Positions 59,645-64,000 of a stretch of DNA of 64,000 nt are shown in pieces (position 1 is the first letter of the stretch; each line of letters begins with the position of its first letter). The stretch covers positions 62,001 through 126,000 of the forward strand of contig NZ_LN999832.1 in NCBI RefSeq assembly GCF_900048035.1, written 5' to 3'. The DNA is from Candidatus Gullanella endobia (GTDB lineage: Bacteria > Pseudomonadota > Gammaproteobacteria > Enterobacterales > Enterobacteriaceae). The notes under the pieces were generated by a model. It searched no databases. It saw only the letters and a list, made by a program, of their open reading frames with translations, and was not told the origin of the DNA. The translations under genes and the position numbers were made by a program.

Positions 59645-61061
59645 ATAATTAGCACTATTACATATAATAATCAGAGAATTTAGTATTATTTAGCCACTTC
59701 TTGTTCTTTTACCTGTTGGATACTTTGTTATTTTTAGGTCTAAATCTAAGATATATTAGATAATTTCAAGTTATAATATTAAAAATTTTTCGTAAAACTG
59801 AAAAATAAAAATAATCTTTCTTTTCAATACAGTATTTTAAGTGAAAAAGCTAAAAGATCTATTAATTTCTATGTTTTAATTAAAGACCAGGTAAAAAATG
59901 TTGTTTTATCTTATCAATATCAATCAATAATACTTCTATTCCTAATAAAATTAGGAAAATATGGATACTTTCACTGAAAGTAAACATTTTCTAATAAAAA
60001 CTATTATAAGCTATTAATGTAGTTACTAATAATAAAAAATTTTATACTGATTTATCTGATAAAAAGACAAAACATCTATGATATTATTGATACTACTCTA
60101 AAAAATTTAAATTTTAGTAGTGAAAGTTTTATAGAAAAGTGGCGGTTATTTAGTAGATAGGTTATCCGTTGTGTATATAGTAATTATCAGTTTGATCTAT
60201 AAATATTTTTATTAAAACTTTGATTTTATGCTATGTAATAATTTTTATTATAACTATTATAATTAAATAATATTAAAAATAAAATATTAATAAAGTTATT
60301 TTATATATAAATAATCTTAAGATTTTAACTGTTTTTATAGATATTCTAACAAACTTTAGTAAAATATATTAACTTAAATTAAAACACATGAATGCTTGAT
60401 TAAGCATATATAATATATAATTACCTTAAAAAATTTATGATGCTATAATTTTATTAAAATAATAATATCAATAGTTTATATTAAAAAAAAAGGAAGCTAT
60501 TTATCTAACATTCATTACACTATGATATATATTCCTAATAAGATATATACTTTTACGTTAAACGCTAGAAGATTTTTTTTCTAAAATTTAATAAATTTGA
60601 ATTATTGAAGACATAGTTTCCTACCTGATAGGCAGAATTAGATATATCGGAAATAATTATTGCAATAATAACATCGGATATATTTATCTTAATCTTATTA
60701 AAGTAATCATCTTTAAGTTAGCATAAAAAATCCGTGAATATAGCAATAGATACAATTTTGATCTTATTTTTTAAATTTCTCTACAAGTAAATATCATAGT
60801 AGAGAAAGCTAGATGTTATAATCTACTATTTCTATTTAATATCTATGTTAATAGAAATTGATAAAAATAAAGCAATAATATTATTGTACGTTTTGAAAAA
60901 ATTTTCTGCGTATAAAATTAATTTATTAATGCATAATATACTTGATAAACTTATATAAAATATTTCAATTTCTATTTTTATATTCACATATAAAACTTAG
61001 TAAAATATTTATTAATTATCTTGATTCGATTAAATTAAAATTAATTTTTTGATAAAATTAT
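59645..61061. other. 1.4-kb gene-free region between accA and tilS
   Basis: E. coli has ldcC and a small glyoxalase-family gene here. I could not recognise either; the sequence is highly AT-rich with stops in all frames. No hairpin stands out. Confidence 0.45.
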
Positions 61062-62594
61062 ATGAAATTTAATATCGTTGAGCGAGTAAAAGCGATGCGT
61101 CGTCACGTCTCTACTCGTGTTTCACCTTATCGTGCTCTGTTGCTTGCATTAAGTGGCGGTATGGATTCTATGGTATTGCTAGATATTCTCTCTGTACTAT
61201 ACGAAGACAATAATCTTAACAATAGTGATAGAAAACCAATTTTAAGGGCAATTTACGTCCATCACGCCTTGAGTCGATATGCAGATGAGTGGGCTTCGCA
61301 TTGTAAGAAGGAATGTCTTCGACGCGGAATTGCTTTTACTATAAAGCATGCAGCTGTCAATATAACATCAAATGGTATTGAAGCTGCAGCACGCAGTGTG
61401 CGTTATCAAGCACTTGAAAAAGCATTATCATATAATGAAGTTTTGCTTACTGCACACCATCAGAACGATCAAGCAGAAACATTATTACTAGCACTGAAAC
61501 GCGGTAGTGGTCCGGCTGGTTTATCGGCTATGGCAGCTGACTTATCGTATTTAGGACATCGTCTAGTTCGGCCATTGCTAGATTTTAATCGAGAAGAGTT
61601 AGAGTTATATGCTAAAACGCAACATCTTCACTGGATTGAAGATGATAGTAATACTGATTTGCGTTTTGATCGCAATTTTTTACGTCTATGTATTTTGCCA
61701 CCTTTATGTCAACGTTGGCCAAAATTTATCAAAACCGTAGCACGCAGCGCGCAACTTTGTGCTGAACAAGAACAGCTTATTGATAAGCTATTAGAGGAAA
61801 CACTAGCTAGTATCATTGCACCAGATGGATCATTACGATTAACGACATTAAAGACGATGAACGAAAATAAGCGATCGGCTTTATTGCGTCGTTGGCTAGC
61901 TAATCTTGGTGTAAAGATGCCAAAACGGGTACAACTGATACACTTATGGAAAGAAGTAGCACTAAGCCGACGTGATGCTATTGCACAATTTAATCTTGAT
62001 AACCGGCTTATTATGCGTTTTCGAGATTGCCTTTACGTTGTGTCACGTTTACCTTCATTTAAAGATAAGCAAATTTACTTTCCTTGGCCAAAAGAAAGTG
62101 AATACTTAGCATTACCTAGTGGGCTTGGAAAGTTATACCGACGTCAATTTGACCTCAGTAGTTTATTACCGGAAAAATCATGCATTTCGGTAATAAAAGG
62201 AGAGTTACAAAAAAATAATACAAGTTTTTTCTCATCTATTGATCATGTTATTAATATTAATATTGAGATTAACAATAACCATTATAATATTATTAATTGT
62301 AACAACAGTACAGCTTTTAAGCTCACTGTTGTAAGAGCGCCTTCATCTGATGAACAAGTCTCAGTGCGTTTTTGTCCCGTTCATGGTCTATTATATATTG
62401 TAGGACGGAGTCGCGGTCGAAAATTGAAAAAAATCTGGCAAGAGCTAAATATTCCACCATGGCGTCGAAAATATACTCCGCTGTTATTTTATAATGATAA
62501 ACTTATTGCAGCACTTGGAGTTTTCGTGACTTTAGAAGGCAAAGTTCGTGAAAATTATACTCAATGGCATCTTTTTTTGACATCAGAACAGTAA
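61062..62594 (+). CDS. tilS: tRNA(Ile)-lysidine synthase
   Basis: TilS converts C34 of tRNA-Ile(CAU) to lysidine so that it reads AUA. The PP-loop SGGMDS is at residues 31-36, followed by YVHHALSRYADEWASHC, LTAHHQNDQAETLLLALKRGSG, RPLLDFNREELELYA and DDSNTDLRFDRNFLR. The C-terminal domain has SVRFCPVHGLLYIVGRSRGR, then KLKKIWQELNIPPWRR. At 510 residues it is about 80 longer than E. coli TilS (432). Most of the excess is an insert around residues 370-425 with an Asn/Ile-rich core (INIEINNNHYNIINCNNS). The catalytic half is conserved. No Shine-Dalgarno is obvious before the ATG. Confidence 0.96.
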   Translation: MKFNIVERVKAMRRHVSTRVSPYRALLLALSGGMDSMVLLDILSVLYEDNNLNNSDRKPILRAIYVHHALSRYADEWASHCKKECLRRGIAFTIKHAAVNITSNGIEAAARSVRYQALEKALSYNEVLLTAHHQNDQAETLLLALKRGSGPAGLSAMAADLSYLGHRLVRPLLDFNREELELYAKTQHLHWIEDDSNTDLRFDRNFLRLCILPPLCQRWPKFIKTVARSAQLCAEQEQLIDKLLEETLASIIAPDGSLRLTTLKTMNENKRSALLRRWLANLGVKMPKRVQLIHLWKEVALSRRDAIAQFNLDNRLIMRFRDCLYVVSRLPSFKDKQIYFPWPKESEYLALPSGLGKLYRRQFDLSSLLPEKSCISVIKGELQKNNTSFFSSIDHVININIEINNNHYNIINCNNSTAFKLTVVRAPSSDEQVSVRFCPVHGLLYIVGRSRGRKLKKIWQELNIPPWRRKYTPLLFYNDKLIAALGVFVTLEGKVRENYTQWHLFLTSEQ

Positions 62595-62617
62595 TTACAT
62601 GACAGCTATCTTAATAG

Positions 62618-62644
62618 AATAATATTACTTAGTGTAATATTATT
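62618..62644 (+). terminator. Possible tilS terminator
   Basis: AATAATATTAC (62618-62628) pairs with GTAATATTATT (62634-62644) around a TTAGT loop, 23 bases after the tilS stop. The stem has only one G:C pair and no long T-run follows, so it is a weak candidate. Confidence 0.4.
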
Positions 62645-63532
62645 TAAATAAAGAAATGTTTAATAATCTAATCTTGTTAGTAATCTAATTAAACTAGATT
62701 TATTTATCAAAACCTAATTAATCTATTAGCAGATATTCAGAAATAATTTTTATAATATTTCATGTGCTACGTCGATTACTATTTTCATATTATATTTAGT
62801 AATATTTACTACCTAATGCTACACATAAATAATTTTGATATTATTGTAATTATTAAAATAATAAGCTTATATTATTTCTTTATGCTTACAATAGTTTGTC
62901 TATATTTGTATAATGGACACATACTATTTATTCCTTAGTATTAATAATTAAAAAACTTAACGCGATAACACTTTTAATATAGTATGTTATTGTATTTATA
63001 ATGTAAAATTTACAAACAGTACTGATTTTTGTTATATCAATTAAGCAATTTGATATTTTTCTGTTTCTATTAACGTATAGTATTTTCTATTTGACGGAAA
63101 ATTTAGTAAAAATATTAAAATAATAATAGCATTATTATTTTGATTTTAGATTATTTTTAGTATTACCATTCCTTTAAAAGGATATGATCTGATTTTATTT
63201 CGTAATTTTAACTTTAATAGAAAAAGTAACTAATATAAAACTATTAATATAATTTAGTGAATATTAGCTATTATTTATGGTTTTGTATCGAATATATTTT
63301 TTAGTAATCAAAACTATATTATGATAACCGTATATTTTAATGGATATACTGATATATTCTATAAAAGTTCGATTAAATTTAAATTAAAATATTTATTAAC
63401 TTCACTTAATATTATTAAGTGATATTTATTTTTTAATAAAAATTTTATGTGTTTATATAGAATATATATATTTCTATTTTAGAAAATATAGAATAATAAA
63501 TATATTATCAATACTTAAAATTTAAGCTAAAA

Positions 63533-63565
63533 ATTAATTCATAATTAATTCATAATTAATTCATA
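63533..63565. repeat. Tandem repeat, three copies of an 11-base unit
   Basis: ATTAATTCATA is repeated three times without change. Likely slipped-strand expansion; it may vary in copy number between individuals. Confidence 0.8.
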
Positions 63566-63911
63566 TTTAATATGAAATAAATAAACAATTTTTAACATCT
63601 TAGTTATCTGTTTATTAAAAAATTTAAATTAAAATATAATATTGATATATTAATATAATTCCCTTCTCAGGGAAAGAATTAAAAATTAATTTTATATATT
63701 TTTTTGATCTCTTATAATCAAAAAATTAAATTAGAATATAAATTTATTGGTTTTTATTATTTAAATATAGTACTATCACTATCAATATTTCTCAAATTTT
63801 AATAATAGAAATTAGGAATAATGAATATAATTTTCACTAATATTTCATCAATATATCATTACAATTATTAATAGTAGTTCTAGTTAAATCTTACAATTAT
63901 TATATATAATA

Positions 63912-63961
63912 TATTAAAACTAAAAACTAAAAATTCATATTTTTAGTTTTTAGTTTTAATA
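63912..63961. repeat. 23-bp perfect inverted repeat, terminator-like
   Basis: Arms 63912-63934 and 63939-63961 are perfectly complementary, with a TCAT loop. Each arm contains two copies of an ACTAAAAA-type unit. The A-rich arm and T-rich arm would give a U-run within the hairpin on the plus strand. It may be a terminator shared by convergent units near the window edge, or a structural element. No gene is within 1.3 kb to the left. Confidence 0.7.
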
Positions 63962-64000
63962 AATAGTTACTTTTATTAAGAAAAATGTACAATTTGTAAA

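Larger units (their letters stand above)
62645..64000. other. Gene-free region at the right end
   Basis: About 1.4 kb of extremely AT-rich sequence with no recognisable gene or relic. It holds a threefold 11-base tandem repeat at 63533-63565 and a 23-bp perfect inverted repeat at 63912-63961. Confidence 0.5.

Overview
The window is from an AT-rich, strongly reduced gammaproteobacterial genome, almost certainly a long-term insect endosymbiont of Enterobacterales descent. Every recognisable protein is closest in sequence, length and gene order to the Escherichia coli version as I know it. Only about half of the window is intact coding sequence, and between 16.5 and 39.5 kb there are just three intact CDS and one tRNA. 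I cannot name the species. Sodalis-derived or mealybug co-symbiont gammaproteobacteria have this look, but that is a guess.\n\nThe layout is three blocks, each collinear with E. coli, separated by decayed DNA. Block 1 (1-19.5 kb) holds rplK(partial)-rplA, rplJ-rplL-rpoB-rpoC, a thi operon on the minus strand and hupA. Within the thi operon thiC and thiE are intact, while thiF, thiS, thiG and thiH are pseudogenes. Block 2 (24-35.4 kb) holds lgt, pseudogenes of recB and recD, initiator tRNA-fMet and queF. Block 3 (37.3-62.6 kb) holds pseudo-dapD, map, rpsB-tsf-pyrH-frr, pseudo-dxr, uppS-cdsA, pseudo-rseP, bamA-skp-lpxD-fabZ-lpxA-lpxB, pseudo-rnhB, dnaE-accA and tilS.\n\nThe intact genes cover transcription (RpoB, RpoC), translation (ribosomal proteins L11, L1, L10, L12 and S2, EF-Ts, Frr, Map, initiator tRNA, TilS, QueF), replication (DnaE), a nucleoid protein (HU), fatty acid and phospholipid synthesis (AccA, FabZ, CdsA), and an envelope pathway (UppS, Lgt, lipid A enzymes LpxD/A/B, BamA, Skp). 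The cell therefore probably still builds a Gram-negative outer membrane with lipid A and lipoproteins. Lost functions seen here are the thiazole branch of thiamine synthesis, the first dedicated enzyme of the MEP isoprenoid pathway (Dxr), succinyl-diaminopimelate synthesis (DapD), RecBCD repair, the RseP envelope-stress protease and RNase HII.\n\nThe most informative signals are: (i) a relic of the TPP riboswitch upstream of thiC; (ii) pseudogenes that can be followed over nearly their whole ancestral length, with decay mostly by G/C to A/T substitution; (iii) recurrent ATG-to-ATA change at ancestral start codons, in dead genes and also at the ancestral starts of the living genes pyrH and accA; and (iv) several long perfect inverted repeats in DNA with no genes. 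I see no phage, insertion sequence, CRISPR array, toxin-antitoxin pair or defence system. Identifications rest on my reading and on remembered E. coli sequences; no database search was run.
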